Below, in pieces: positions 8,454-16,905 of a DNA stretch of 64,000 bases. A program made the translations under genes and the position numbers. Numbering within the stretch: the stretch's first letter is position 1; each line of letters opens with the position of its first letter. The stretch comes from Acidobacteriota bacterium (GTDB taxonomy: Bacteria > Acidobacteriota > Holophagae > Acanthopleuribacterales > Acanthopleuribacteraceae), in assembly GCA_020439745.1 (NCBI GenBank), contig JAGQSC010000019.1, forward strand, positions 496,001-560,000. The letters run 5' to 3'. The notes beneath the pieces were generated by a model. The model saw only the letters and a program-made list of their open reading frames with translations, had not been told where the DNA came from and did not search any database.

Positions 8454-9791
8454 CTATTTTTTCCGGTGCGGTGAGTCTCTGGGCACAAAGGTCCAGCGAA
8501 CCTTGGCGATGCCGTGACACTGGAGCTCCAAGAAGAAGACATCGTATTCCCCGGGCTTGCTGCGCTTGAACATGCGACCCGATGCGCCGACCACTTCGCC
8601 ATCCACCACATCACCGCCATAGCCTGCCGCTTCGATTTGCAGTTCCATGTACCCATCCACTACATCCGTCTCCTTTTCCAAGGTGACTCGATGCGCATTG
8701 ACACCCACACGCTGGGCATGAGTGCCATGCGCCAACGATAACCGCCATGTCTCCATGCGCATGACTGGTGTCATGGCGACCGACGCCAGACGGGGGCCTC
8801 GTTTATGGATCTGCACATTGAACGGTACAGGATTCAGGGGTTCCAAAACCATGGGCATATCGTCCCAGTAGATTTCCACCTCAAAGCCATCCTTTTGCGA
8901 CGCGAACCGGAACGAGCCATCGTCCAAGTGCCATTCCGAGGTCGGTGTTTTCATGGATGTCCCTGACTCATATTGACGAGTCTCCGGGTTCAGCACCTCA
9001 AAATCCACGCCATGAAGGAACAAGAAATGGGCATTGGGTATGGGTGCAGGACAGTTGGTTTGGGGGTCGATTTGATGTCGCGCAGCAATGGGCACCACGT
9101 CCCAGTCCCCTTCCACAGGAATCTCACCACCGGTTGGAGGTGCGGCGCCCGTGGCCTTTCGCACCAGATACTGGAACAAGGTCTCTGCCTGCCCAATGGT
9201 GATGTCGTTGCGCGAGGCGCGTATGGTGCCTCCATTCCGCGACATCAATGCCTGGCCCAGATCACTCACAAACGCCTGGCCACTGGGCGTGGCGTAGGAG
9301 GAACAGTTTAGGAGCACCACTTCCGCGCCGGGTGCAAGCGCTCGTGATACGGTCCTCAGTTCGGCCAGTCGTTTGGTGGTCTGTTCGATGGAGAACTCCA
9401 CGGCTGAATTGACGACACCCTGTTCATCGTTGACGCGCTTTGCTGCCTTGGAGCGTTGCAGTTCACGGCATAATTCCAAAACGTTCACATCGTCGGGCAT
9501 GATCATGCCCTTCCCCAACTTCACACTTGGGTTCTCGCGGGCACCGTGACCGGCAATGATGAGAAAGCCCACCTGTTTGCCCTCGTCGGCCATGCGGTTG
9601 AGGATGCGGAACAGGTCGCCGGCATCGTCCGGCTCAATGATCTGATCGATCTGTGGGTGTCTTTGCACGTATGCCGATATCAAACGCTCCGATGCATCGC
9701 CACCTTCCAAATGCGGAATCGCGGCCAACCCAATCGGGTCCTGTGCCCAAACCAAACAACCAAGCCAAAGCCCAAGCGCCCATTTCATCAT
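8454..9791 (-). CDS. Exported caspase-like (clan CD) protein
   Basis: The start is set at ATG 9791, preceded by GGGG, which gives a 445-residue protein with a signal peptide ending near WAQ (residue 17). The core has the clan CD dyad: a hydrophobic strand into GHG (LIIAGHG, H82) and a second strand into Cys (VVLLNCSSYATPSG, C163), as in caspases, legumains and their bacterial relatives. After residue 240 come beta-rich segments without a recognised domain. Prokaryotic metacaspases are often cytoplasmic; here export is predicted. It is divergent from an exported TPR protein, with which it may share a control region. Specificity cannot be predicted. Confidence 0.6.
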   Translation of the reverse strand: MMKWALGLWLGCLVWAQDPIGLAAIPHLEGGDASERLISAYVQRHPQIDQIIEPDDAGDLFRILNRMADEGKQVGFLIIAGHGARENPSVKLGKGMIMPDDVNVLELCRELQRSKAAKRVNDEQGVVNSAVEFSIEQTTKRLAELRTVSRALAPGAEVVLLNCSSYATPSGQAFVSDLGQALMSRNGGTIRASRNDITIGQAETLFQYLVRKATGAAPPTGGEIPVEGDWDVVPIAARHQIDPQTNCPAPIPNAHFLFLHGVDFEVLNPETRQYESGTSMKTPTSEWHLDDGSFRFASQKDGFEVEIYWDDMPMVLEPLNPVPFNVQIHKRGPRLASVAMTPVMRMETWRLSLAHGTHAQRVGVNAHRVTLEKETDVVDGYMELQIEAAGYGGDVVDGEVVGASGRMFKRSKPGEYDVFFLELQCHGIAKVRWTFVPRDSPHRKK

Positions 9792-9991
9792 CAACCCCAC
9801 AAGCCATCCTGTTTCGTTAAAAGTAAGTGCCACCCAGCCATAAAAACAACCCAAATCACAGGATCTACACAAGGACGAACGTGGGGTGACCCATAACATC
9901 GATGGAGATCATTCACATCCTTGCGCACAGGAATAAGCCACAACTGGATTTTTGCGTATTGGGACGCGAGATTGAGGGGCAAGGAGGAATT

Positions 9992-11578
9992 ATGCAAGTT
10001 CTCTGTATTTTGCTGATGGTGTCGGGGATTGATCGATCACCCTATGCCATCGGTGATTTTCACCGCCAGGTGACCACGCAATCCAGTGACGCTCAGCTTT
10101 GGTTCGACCGCGGACTGGCTTTGGTTTTCGCATTCAATCACGAAGAGGCGATTGCCTGCTTCTCACGTGCATTAGAGGCCGATCCCCAATGTGCGATGGC
10201 CCATTGGGGTATCGCTTATGCATCGGGTCCCAACATCAACAACGTGGAAATGGACGAGACAGCAAGGGCCCGTGCCACAGAACATGTCCAGAAAGCAAGT
10301 GCGTTGAAAGGTGCGCCTGTGGAGATGGCACTCATCCATGCGATTGGCACCCGCTACGGGCTAGACGATCAACAGGAGCCGCGGAACCGCGCCTATGCGG
10401 ATGCCATGCGTCAGGTGGCAGCCAACTATCCCAACGACGCAGACGTGACGGCGCTTTTTGCGGAGTCGCTCATGATCTTGAGGCCCTGGAAACACTGGAC
10501 ACCTGAGGGCCAGATGGCACCCGAAACCCCGGAAATTATCGGCACGTTAGAGGCAGGTCTGTCGAAGTGGCCCAAACACGTAGCCCTATGCCACTACTAC
10601 ATCCACGCCATGGAGGCTTCGCCTCATCCCGAAAAGGCGATGCCGGCAGCCAATGTGTTGCGCGACGCCATGCCGGGTGCAGGCCACTTGCTGCACATGC
10701 CGGCCCACATCGATGTATTGGTCGGGAACTACCAAGACTCCATCATTGCCAACCAAAAGGGGCTGGAAGCGGACCGAGCCTTTGTGACCATGCGCGGCGA
10801 CCTTAACTTCTACACCCTTTACCGCCTGCACAACTATCACTTCATCGTCTATTCCGCCATGTTTGATGGGCAGCGTGCACTTGCTCTCGAGGCCGCCGAG
10901 GCGATCATCGTGCCTCAGCCGCTCCTGGACCAGATGGCTGATTTCGTCGAAGCCTTTTTGGCCACCCGGCTTCATGTATTTATCCGGTTTGGCAATTGGG
11001 ACACCATTCTTGCAGAACCAGAGCCACCCAGCGATCACTTCATGTCACGTGCCGTGTGGCGTCACGCGAGGACGTTGGCTTTCGCAGCCACCAGGCGCGT
11101 GGACGAGGCAGATGCCGAACGGGCCTTGTTCCAAGCCGCGGTGGAAGCAATACCCGAGAGCCGACTTCTGTTCAACAACAGTTGCAAGGACGTAATGGGT
11201 GTGGCATCGGCCATGGTCGATGGCGAAATCGCCTATCGCAAGGGCCAATTCGAGGATGCGTTCCGTCATTTGCGGGAAGCTGTCTCACGCGATGACGCTC
11301 TTAACTACGACGAGCCTTGGGGTTGGATGCAACCGGCGCGACATGCGCTGGGCGCCTTACTGCTGGAACAGGGCAAGATCGAAGAAGCCGAATCGGTGTA
11401 TCTCGCCGATCTTAAACGCCATCCCAAAAACGTGTGGGCGCTTCATGGTCTCGCTGAATGCACCGAACGTAAAGGTAAGGATGCGACAGCGGTCAAGGAC
11501 CAACTGAAAAAGGCCTGTTCCAGAGCCGACGTCCCCATTACCACTTCCTGCTATTGCCGCATCGGAACCAAAGATTAA
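9992..11578 (+). CDS. Exported TPR-repeat protein
   Basis: The ATG at 9992 follows a strong AAGGAGG and begins a signal-like helix (MQVLCILLMVSG). An upstream in-frame ATG at 9902 has neither property. The 528-residue product contains TPR units such as AQLWFDRGLALVFAFNHEEA and AMAHWGIAYA near the N-terminus, and further units around residues 400-500. A LLHMPAHIDVLVGNYQD block in the middle is typical of a widespread bacterial TPR family of unknown role. The intergenic region shared with the caspase-like gene is about 200 bases. Confidence 0.7.
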   Translation: MQVLCILLMVSGIDRSPYAIGDFHRQVTTQSSDAQLWFDRGLALVFAFNHEEAIACFSRALEADPQCAMAHWGIAYASGPNINNVEMDETARARATEHVQKASALKGAPVEMALIHAIGTRYGLDDQQEPRNRAYADAMRQVAANYPNDADVTALFAESLMILRPWKHWTPEGQMAPETPEIIGTLEAGLSKWPKHVALCHYYIHAMEASPHPEKAMPAANVLRDAMPGAGHLLHMPAHIDVLVGNYQDSIIANQKGLEADRAFVTMRGDLNFYTLYRLHNYHFIVYSAMFDGQRALALEAAEAIIVPQPLLDQMADFVEAFLATRLHVFIRFGNWDTILAEPEPPSDHFMSRAVWRHARTLAFAATRRVDEADAERALFQAAVEAIPESRLLFNNSCKDVMGVASAMVDGEIAYRKGQFEDAFRHLREAVSRDDALNYDEPWGWMQPARHALGALLLEQGKIEEAESVYLADLKRHPKNVWALHGLAECTERKGKDATAVKDQLKKACSRADVPITTSCYCRIGTKD

Positions 11579-11595
11579 CTAACCGACATCTCACG

Positions 11596-11634
11596 CCACC
11601 CTAACCGAACACCAACATGCGCTTGTTAGGGTGG
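11596..11634. terminator. Hairpin downstream of the exported TPR gene
   Basis: CCACCCTAAC (11596-11605) and GTTAGGGTGG (11625-11634) form a perfect 10-bp stem around a 19-base loop, 17 bases after the TPR stop. No T-run follows, so factor-independent termination is uncertain. Confidence 0.45.
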
Positions 11635-11746
11635 TAGCATGGGGTCACCACCAAATAAAAACCTCTTCAATCGGCTTGATGTGTGGCTCAAGTCACTTTC
11701 GGAAACAGCACTGCTTATTGAGGTATGCAACGGGCCAGAAACGCGC

Positions 11747-11771
11747 CAGCGCGAGTCAAAGACCCGCGCTG
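11747..11771 (-). terminator. Hairpin ending the sulfur operon
   Basis: CAGCGCG-a-GTC pairs with GAC-c-CGCGCTG around an AAA loop, giving a 10-pair stem with one mismatch, 25 bases beyond the fadL-like stop. On the minus strand a short TTTCTGG follows. It lies between convergent genes, a natural place for a terminator. Confidence 0.5.
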
Positions 11772-11796
11772 ACGTTGACCATCGCGATGGTGCAAG

Positions 11797-13254
11797 CTAG
11801 AAGTCAAGGCTGTATTGCAAGCTCCAGTTGAGTTGTTCGTGCGTCGATGTGACGGCCGGAATGGTGGTTCCATTGCCGGGGTTAGTTGCCTCGTTTTGCA
11901 ATGAGTAGACCAATGCCAGATGGGCCGCACCCGGGCCGACAGGATAACTCAACCCTGCAGTGATGTGGTCTTCAACAATCGCTGGGAAGAGTGCATTGAG
12001 GTAAGCATCCGGGATGGGATTGTCTGTCAGGTTCACACCACCTCTCACTGAGAGATGACGCATTTGATGTGAAACACCAAGCGCATATACCGCCTGATCG
12101 TCCCAGTTCTGGAACAAAGTGGCCTCCATGTTCAGGCCTGCAAAATTCCCATTATGTGAGGCTTGTCCGACGTCAAACGACATCACAAAGTCATCCATCA
12201 CATCGGACCACTGGTAAAACTTGAAGTCACCTACCAGCATGGTTTGGTCCGAGATCGCATATGACATGCCCAGTCCAAAGGTCCAGGGCCATTGAAAGTC
12301 GCGCACCGCTACCTTGCCCGTCAGTGGCACGGTCACATCCGCATAGGTACCACTCGGCATTTGCCCCTGAGCCAAACCTGTGTCCATGCGAACTGACATC
12401 GTCATGGAAGCATGTCTTGCCTCCAAATCCTGTAAGTAGGTCTTGGAGTGGATTGTGCCGCCAATCGAGAATCGGTCACTGGCACGATATAGGAACCCAA
12501 ATTTTCCAGCTATCCCATAACCACGGGAAGCACCGGTAAAATCGCTATCGTTACTGAAATCGAAGTAGGCGTAATTCATCGACTGAATGCCCTGACCACC
12601 AAATGGTTCGAACATAGAACCCAGAGCCTGGATCATGGTGCCACTCACGGCACCTATGTTCTGCGCCATCGGGTTGGCCATATCCACGAACTGGGCCTGA
12701 TTCAGCGCCATCTGCAAATCCAGACCTGCCCACACGAGGTCAAAACTTCCGGCAATACTCATGCGTTCGTTAAGCCGATAGGCAATAGGCGCAATCACTC
12801 GGCCTACACTTACTTCCGAACGCTGTGTTAATCCGTAATCCATGCCCAACCATGAATCGGCGGGATACTCGCAGCCCATACCTCCCTGCGCGTACATGCC
12901 TACCCCGTAGACCAAGTTCCCCCGTCGCTTCGCCCAAGCCAGGGAAGGCATATAAAACGCATCCGACATGGACGTGGCTATCAGCTCACCTTGGGGCGTA
13001 TAGACGGATGTCTCCACATCGGGTCCTAATCTTCGGATGGCAAACTCAAATTGGGCCTTGCCGTCTTTCATGTAGACCAAAGTAGCGGGGTTATTCATCA
13101 CGGCTGCCAGTCCATTGTCAAAAGCCATTGAAGCGCCGCCAAGACTTGTCGAAACTGGACCCCAGCCCTCCAGGTTCATACCGTCCGTGCCAAACACGCA
13201 CAAAGGTAACGCCATGATCCCCAACCATCGAATTACTTGATATTTTCGCAACAT
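11797..13254 (-). CDS. FadL/OmpP1/TodX-type outer-membrane channel
   Basis: This 485-residue beta-barrel precursor has a signal peptide (residues 1 to about 22) and a mature N-terminus TDGMNLEGWGPVSTSLGGASMA followed by VMNNPATL, the FadL hatch region with its NPA motif. The C-terminus ends in aromatic LQYSLDF, as required for BAM insertion. FadL-family channels pass hydrophobic molecules across the outer membrane. It is the last gene of an operon with DsrE2-, TusE- and SQR-like proteins, 34 bases after the DsrE2 stop, with AAAGGAGG before its ATG. A role in moving hydrophobic sulfur or a thiol-containing substrate is inference only. Confidence 0.85.
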   Translation of the reverse strand: MLRKYQVIRWLGIMALPLCVFGTDGMNLEGWGPVSTSLGGASMAFDNGLAAVMNNPATLVYMKDGKAQFEFAIRRLGPDVETSVYTPQGELIATSMSDAFYMPSLAWAKRRGNLVYGVGMYAQGGMGCEYPADSWLGMDYGLTQRSEVSVGRVIAPIAYRLNERMSIAGSFDLVWAGLDLQMALNQAQFVDMANPMAQNIGAVSGTMIQALGSMFEPFGGQGIQSMNYAYFDFSNDSDFTGASRGYGIAGKFGFLYRASDRFSIGGTIHSKTYLQDLEARHASMTMSVRMDTGLAQGQMPSGTYADVTVPLTGKVAVRDFQWPWTFGLGMSYAISDQTMLVGDFKFYQWSDVMDDFVMSFDVGQASHNGNFAGLNMEATLFQNWDDQAVYALGVSHQMRHLSVRGGVNLTDNPIPDAYLNALFPAIVEDHITAGLSYPVGPGAAHLALVYSLQNEATNPGNGTTIPAVTSTHEQLNWSLQYSLDF

Positions 13255-13288
13255 CGCACCCTCCTTTCGGGCTTCCCAAAATCACCCA

Positions 13289-13795
13289 TCAGATGAAGAT
13301 GATTTGTGCATCGGCGGCGAGATCCATGAAATCCATAGCGGTAATGATTTCCTTCACTTGCGGGACCAAGTCGTCCTTTTCCAGCTTGAACATGTCCATG
13401 GCCATCTGGCAGCCATACATTTCCGCCCCCGCATCATCTAGGATCTCCAGCATCTCTCGAATGCTTGGGATATCCAGCTTCTCCATTTCCCGTTTCATCA
13501 TGGTTGTTGCGATGCCTTCCATGCCAGGCAAGCCAGCTATCATGGCCGGAACAGGCACCGACGGATTTCCCACAAAGGTTAGGTGCAAATGATCTATTTT
13601 CTTTTTGTTGACAATATCCAGACCCCAGAACGTAAAGAACAGCGTAGCTTCCACCCCGCACATACGCGCAGCGTTTGCCAAGATTAGTCCGGGATAAGCC
13701 ATGTCCAAGCTGCCTTTGGAGCAGATAATCGCGAGTTTTGTCATTGTGTGTTTCTGGGTCTCTTCTTGATTGACTTCTTTTTCAAGTACGTTCAT
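13289..13795 (-). CDS. DsrE2-like sulfurtransferase (DsrE/DsrF/DrsH family)
   Basis: The 168-residue protein has the DsrE2 pattern: KLAIICSKGSLDMAYPGLILA, FFTFWGLDIV and a late YGCQMAMDMF cysteine (C129) on the strand that binds sulfane sulfur in this family. Other cysteines are C25 and C46. Such proteins carry persulfide between sulfur-oxidising or tRNA-thiolating partners. It sits directly downstream of the TusE/DsrC-like gene (9-base gap, GGAGGA ribosome site), so a relay between the two is likely. A purely cytoplasmic form is predicted; no transmembrane segment is evident. Confidence 0.8.
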   Translation of the reverse strand: MNVLEKEVNQEETQKHTMTKLAIICSKGSLDMAYPGLILANAARMCGVEATLFFTFWGLDIVNKKKIDHLHLTFVGNPSVPVPAMIAGLPGMEGIATTMMKREMEKLDIPSIREMLEILDDAGAEMYGCQMAMDMFKLEKDDLVPQVKEIITAMDFMDLAADAQIIFI

Positions 13796-13804
13796 CGTTT
13801 CCTC

Positions 13805-14113
13805 CTACAGGCATGACTTGGGTTTGGGAACCCCGGCAATCTTGGCAATCAATTTTCCGGGCCCTTTGGGAAACAACAGGTAAATTTGCTTTATCGCGAC
13901 ACCCGTCTGTTGGGCGATGCGCCGGAGTCCCGGAGATTGTCCCTTACTGGCGAAATCTTCACGGGCGAAGTTGATCAGGCGCCAATGGTCTGGGGTCAAT
14001 TGGATGTTCAAGTCATCGGCAATGGCCTCGCCAAGATCCATGGTCCATTCAGTGGGGTTCAATAGGTAGCCATCCTTGTCCATGGCCACATGGGTATAGG
14101 TAGCGGTCGTCAT
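13805..14113 (-). CDS. TusE/DsrC-family sulfur-relay protein with a single C-terminal cysteine
   Basis: The 102-residue protein carries the family core: DKDGYLLNPTEWTMDLGEAIA, LTPDHWRLINFARE and the C-terminal KPKSCL. The penultimate cysteine (CysA) is present. The second cysteine of true DsrC, about ten residues earlier, is absent, so it groups with TusE-type carriers rather than with DsrC of dissimilatory sulfite reductase. AAGGAGG lies 5 bases before the ATG at 14113; an adjacent ATG at 14116 is possible. It begins 10 bases after the SQR-like stop. It probably accepts persulfide from, or passes it to, the DsrE2-like protein. Confidence 0.85.
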   Translation of the reverse strand: MTTATYTHVAMDKDGYLLNPTEWTMDLGEAIADDLNIQLTPDHWRLINFAREDFASKGQSPGLRRIAQQTGVAIKQIYLLFPKGPGKLIAKIAGVPKPKSCL

Positions 14114-14123
14114 CATGTCCTCC

Positions 14124-15350
14124 TTAAGATGCAATCTGCTTCTTTCCGCTGAGATTCATTTGTGGAGAGATGGGGAGTGGCCTACCCGGCAGTAATGCGT
14201 GCCAGTAGATGGGTCTGAACGCCAGTTTTCCCCAATGGTTGATCCGGCTTTCTGCCATTAAAGAGAAGGGACCCAAATGCGGCACGGGAAAATACCCGGG
14301 CAGGGGTTCCACATCGTAGTTGAAGTCGATCAACATGGCTTTTCCGCCACCTGTCTCCACGAAACAGTTGGCATGGCCATCGAACGCGGCTTTCATGGGT
14401 TTATCGGCCACGTAGTCCTGTATGTTCTGTTTGAGTATCTCTGCTTGGAAGTGCGCCACAGAACCGGCTTTAGATGACGGAAGGTCCGTGGCATCGCCCA
14501 ACACAAACACATCCTCCATCTGCAGCGCGCGTAATGTATGTTTGTCAGTGGGTACAAAATCCAACTCGTCGCCCAGTTCTGATGTCCCAATGAATGCCGC
14601 GCCCGAATGAATGGGTACCGACACCAAGAGATCAAATCCAACGTGGCGTTCGTCATAGGAAACCAACCGTCTATCCGTAACTTCCGCGGTCATAAACTCG
14701 GTTTCCAAACGGATATTTTTTTCTTCCAACAAGTAGCCCAACGTTTTGGCAGCATAAGGTTTTGTGAACGCCGCATCCAGTGGTGTGGCGTAGACGAGTT
14801 CCACGTCATCTCGCATACCGCGTCGTTTAAAATAATCATCCGCCAAAAAAAGGAACTCCAATGGAGCAACTGGACACTTGATAGGCATTTCCACGACGTT
14901 TACGACGAGTCGCCCACCCTTGAAATTCGCCAGGGCAGAACGCAGAGCTTGGGCCCCTCTTACCGTGTAGAAATCGTGTACACCTGCAATCGGTCCATCC
15001 TCAAGGCCGGGTGTCATATCTGGGCGGATGCGGGTACCGCTCGCCAGAATCGCCAAGTCGTACTCCAAGACGGAATCATCATCAAGAACCACGCTTTTTT
15101 TTGCGTGATCCATTTGGCGAATCGCCAGAGGTTTCCACTGCACGCCACGTTTGAATGTGTGATTCCTCGGTCTCGTTAGCTTGCGATCGTCCAGCATTCC
15201 AAAAGGCAAAAAAAGGAGCCCTGGCTGGTACACATGATGGCGATCCGGTTCCACCACTGTGACCTGCCATTCGGTTCCTAATCGATCGACGAGGGAATTG
15301 GCCATCATGGTGCCAGCAGTTCCACCACCGAGAATAAGCAGCTTTTTCAT
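14124..15350 (-). CDS. Sulfide:quinone oxidoreductase-like FAD flavoprotein
   Basis: The 408-residue flavoprotein opens with KKLLILGGGTAGTMMA (FAD-binding GxGxxG type) and has the late FVLGDATD FAD motif (282-290). The conserved PIKCPVAP segment of the SQR/flavocytochrome c family gives C159; a second cysteine, C329, could complete the redox pair. No transmembrane helix is needed in this family; the amphipathic C-terminus usually docks to the membrane. It would oxidise sulfide or persulfide and reduce quinone. AGGAGGT lies 5 bases before the ATG. It is the first gene behind the sigma-54 promoter. Confidence 0.78.
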   Translation of the reverse strand: MKKLLILGGGTAGTMMANSLVDRLGTEWQVTVVEPDRHHVYQPGLLFLPFGMLDDRKLTRPRNHTFKRGVQWKPLAIRQMDHAKKSVVLDDDSVLEYDLAILASGTRIRPDMTPGLEDGPIAGVHDFYTVRGAQALRSALANFKGGRLVVNVVEMPIKCPVAPLEFLFLADDYFKRRGMRDDVELVYATPLDAAFTKPYAAKTLGYLLEEKNIRLETEFMTAEVTDRRLVSYDERHVGFDLLVSVPIHSGAAFIGTSELGDELDFVPTDKHTLRALQMEDVFVLGDATDLPSSKAGSVAHFQAEILKQNIQDYVADKPMKAAFDGHANCFVETGGGKAMLIDFNYDVEPLPGYFPVPHLGPFSLMAESRINHWGKLAFRPIYWHALLPGRPLPISPQMNLSGKKQIAS

Positions 15351-15373
15351 GACATACCTCCTGCCGCATAAGG

Positions 15374-15388
15374 GCAACAGGTATGCCA
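15374..15388 (-). promoter_or_regulatory. Sigma-54 (-24/-12) promoter of the sulfur operon
   Basis: The minus strand reads TGGCATACCTGTTGC. The invariant GG and GC are separated by exactly 10 bases, and the flanks match the TGGCAC-N5-TTGC consensus at most positions. Transcription would start near 15362, leaving a very short leader that begins about at the SQR-like Shine-Dalgarno site. Confidence 0.8.
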
Positions 15389-15446
15389 AATCCCAGATTG
15401 GATATTTAGTCTATTATTTTCAGACCTTTACAGGGTTTTCCGGCGA

Positions 15447-15524
15447 TGTAACAATTTGTTTCATTAGACTGACTTGTTACACTTTGTTTCAGGCACTGGT
15501 CGCTACATGAAACAAACTGTTTAA
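15447..15524. promoter_or_regulatory. Three upstream activator sites (TGWWACA-N3-TGTTTMA)
   Basis: Three 17-bp sites share spacing and sequence: 15447-15463 (TGTAACA/TGTTTCA), 15475-15491 (TGTTACA/TGTTTCA) and 15508-15524 (TGAAACA/TGTTTAA). Sites 1 and 3 are near-perfect inverted repeats. They lie roughly 60 to 140 bases upstream of the sigma-54 promoter, the usual enhancer distance. Site 3 overlaps the stop codon of the adjacent activator gene. They are the probable binding sites of that activator. Confidence 0.7.
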
Positions 15525-16855
15525 ACGAGTCCTTCGGCCTTCATGCGACGCCACAACGTCGTGCGACTGATCCCTAAATGTTCGGCAGCCTTTGATTTGT
15601 TCCATCGGCACTGTGTGAGTGCCTGCACCAATTGTGACCGTGGCGTTTTTTGAGACTCTATTGGGACAGGCTCCGGAAATAGTCGTGTTTCATGCCCAAT
15701 CTTCGAGACCTCGGCATGATCTCGAATGTCTTGGGGCAATTCATCCACCTGAATAAACTGTCCTTGGCTGATTGTGGCGGCGTACTCGAGTGCGTTTTCC
15801 AGCTCTCGGACGTTGCCAGGCCAGGGGTACGACAACAGGGCCCTCATGGTCAAGGAAGGTAGAAACTGTTGTCGCCCTGTGCGTTCGGCAATACGCGTCA
15901 TGAGAAACCTCGCCAAGGCTTCAATATCTTCTTTTCTTTGGCGCAAGGGCGGTATGTGGATAGGAATCACGCGAAGCCGGTAGTACAGATCATCGCGAAA
16001 CTCATTCCTCTGGATCATTCGCTCCAGATCCCGATTGGTGGCGGCAATGATTCGTGCTTCAAGCTTGAGGGCTCTCGGGTCGCCCAGTTTCTCGTATTGC
16101 CGTTCCTGCAAAACACGCAACAGTTTCACTTGCAGCGGCAGGGGTACGTCGCCGATCTCGTCAAGAAACAGCGTACCTCCACGAGCTAGTTCTAGTCGTC
16201 CTGGCTTGTCGCGATGAGCTCCTGTATAGGCACCACGAACGTGACCAAACAATTCGTTCTCCAGCAATGTGTCAGGAAAAGCGGAACAGTTAACCGCGAC
16301 GAAAGGCCCTTCTCTCTGTGGTGACCTTTTATGGATGGCACGTGCAATGACTTCCTTGCCCGTGCCACTCTCACCGGTTATCAATACTGTGGCATCGCTC
16401 TGTTGCAACAGATCAATCATATGATCGATGTGTTGAATCGCTGGCGAGACGGCAATAAAGTCGCGGCCAAATGCGGTCGTGGCCTGATCTTGGGCCGGCT
16501 TGATGGCACAGAAGTAGACGGCGTTCGGATCTTCGAGTTGGATTTCAGAGGGCGCTGCAGCGGAAGAAACGGACACCAGTCTGGTGCCGCGAAGAGGACA
16601 ATTGAGAAATGCCCGGCGACCTTCATCTACTTCACCGGCCCTTAACCGGCGTTTGATCTCCGTGACGGTTTGTTGGCGTTCGCCAAAAATCAAATCGTCC
16701 AATGTTCGGCCTGAAACTCGATTGGCCGCACCATCGCAAATTAGGCCGTCAAAACTGCGACCCGCCTGAATAATACGGAATTGATCGTCCAACAAAATCA
16801 ATGCACGACCCAGTGATTCAAAAAAAAGATCAGCACGATCAAATGCACTATCCAT
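15521..16855 (-). CDS. Sigma-54-dependent activator with PAS sensor, FisR-like
   Basis: The 444-residue protein has a PAS-like N-terminal sensor (about 8-120), an AAA+ core with Walker A GESGTGKE (161-168), the sigma-54-contacting loop GAYTGA (208-213) and Walker B TLFLDE, then a Fis-type helix-turn-helix at the C-terminus (AAEHLGISRTTLWRRM). The sensor has three cysteines, C40, C86 and C116. FisR of Cupriavidus is a sigma-54 activator that senses polysulfide through sensor cysteines and switches on sqr; the same gene pairing here suggests an equivalent role. Phe of the usual GAFTGA is Tyr, a tolerated variant. Confidence 0.85.
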   Translation of the reverse strand: MDSAFDRADLFFESLGRALILLDDQFRIIQAGRSFDGLICDGAANRVSGRTLDDLIFGERQQTVTEIKRRLRAGEVDEGRRAFLNCPLRGTRLVSVSSAAAPSEIQLEDPNAVYFCAIKPAQDQATTAFGRDFIAVSPAIQHIDHMIDLLQQSDATVLITGESGTGKEVIARAIHKRSPQREGPFVAVNCSAFPDTLLENELFGHVRGAYTGAHRDKPGRLELARGGTLFLDEIGDVPLPLQVKLLRVLQERQYEKLGDPRALKLEARIIAATNRDLERMIQRNEFRDDLYYRLRVIPIHIPPLRQRKEDIEALARFLMTRIAERTGRQQFLPSLTMRALLSYPWPGNVRELENALEYAATISQGQFIQVDELPQDIRDHAEVSKIGHETRLFPEPVPIESQKTPRSQLVQALTQCRWNKSKAAEHLGISRTTLWRRMKAEGLV

Positions 16856-16905
16856 GACTTGATCAATGTATCACAGCTCAGCTCGGCTTCATGTAGAATG
16901 ACACC

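Noticed and set aside
14607-15179. 190-codon frame opposite the SQR-like gene
   Set aside because: The minus-strand SQR-like gene has clear family motifs and the antisense product has none.
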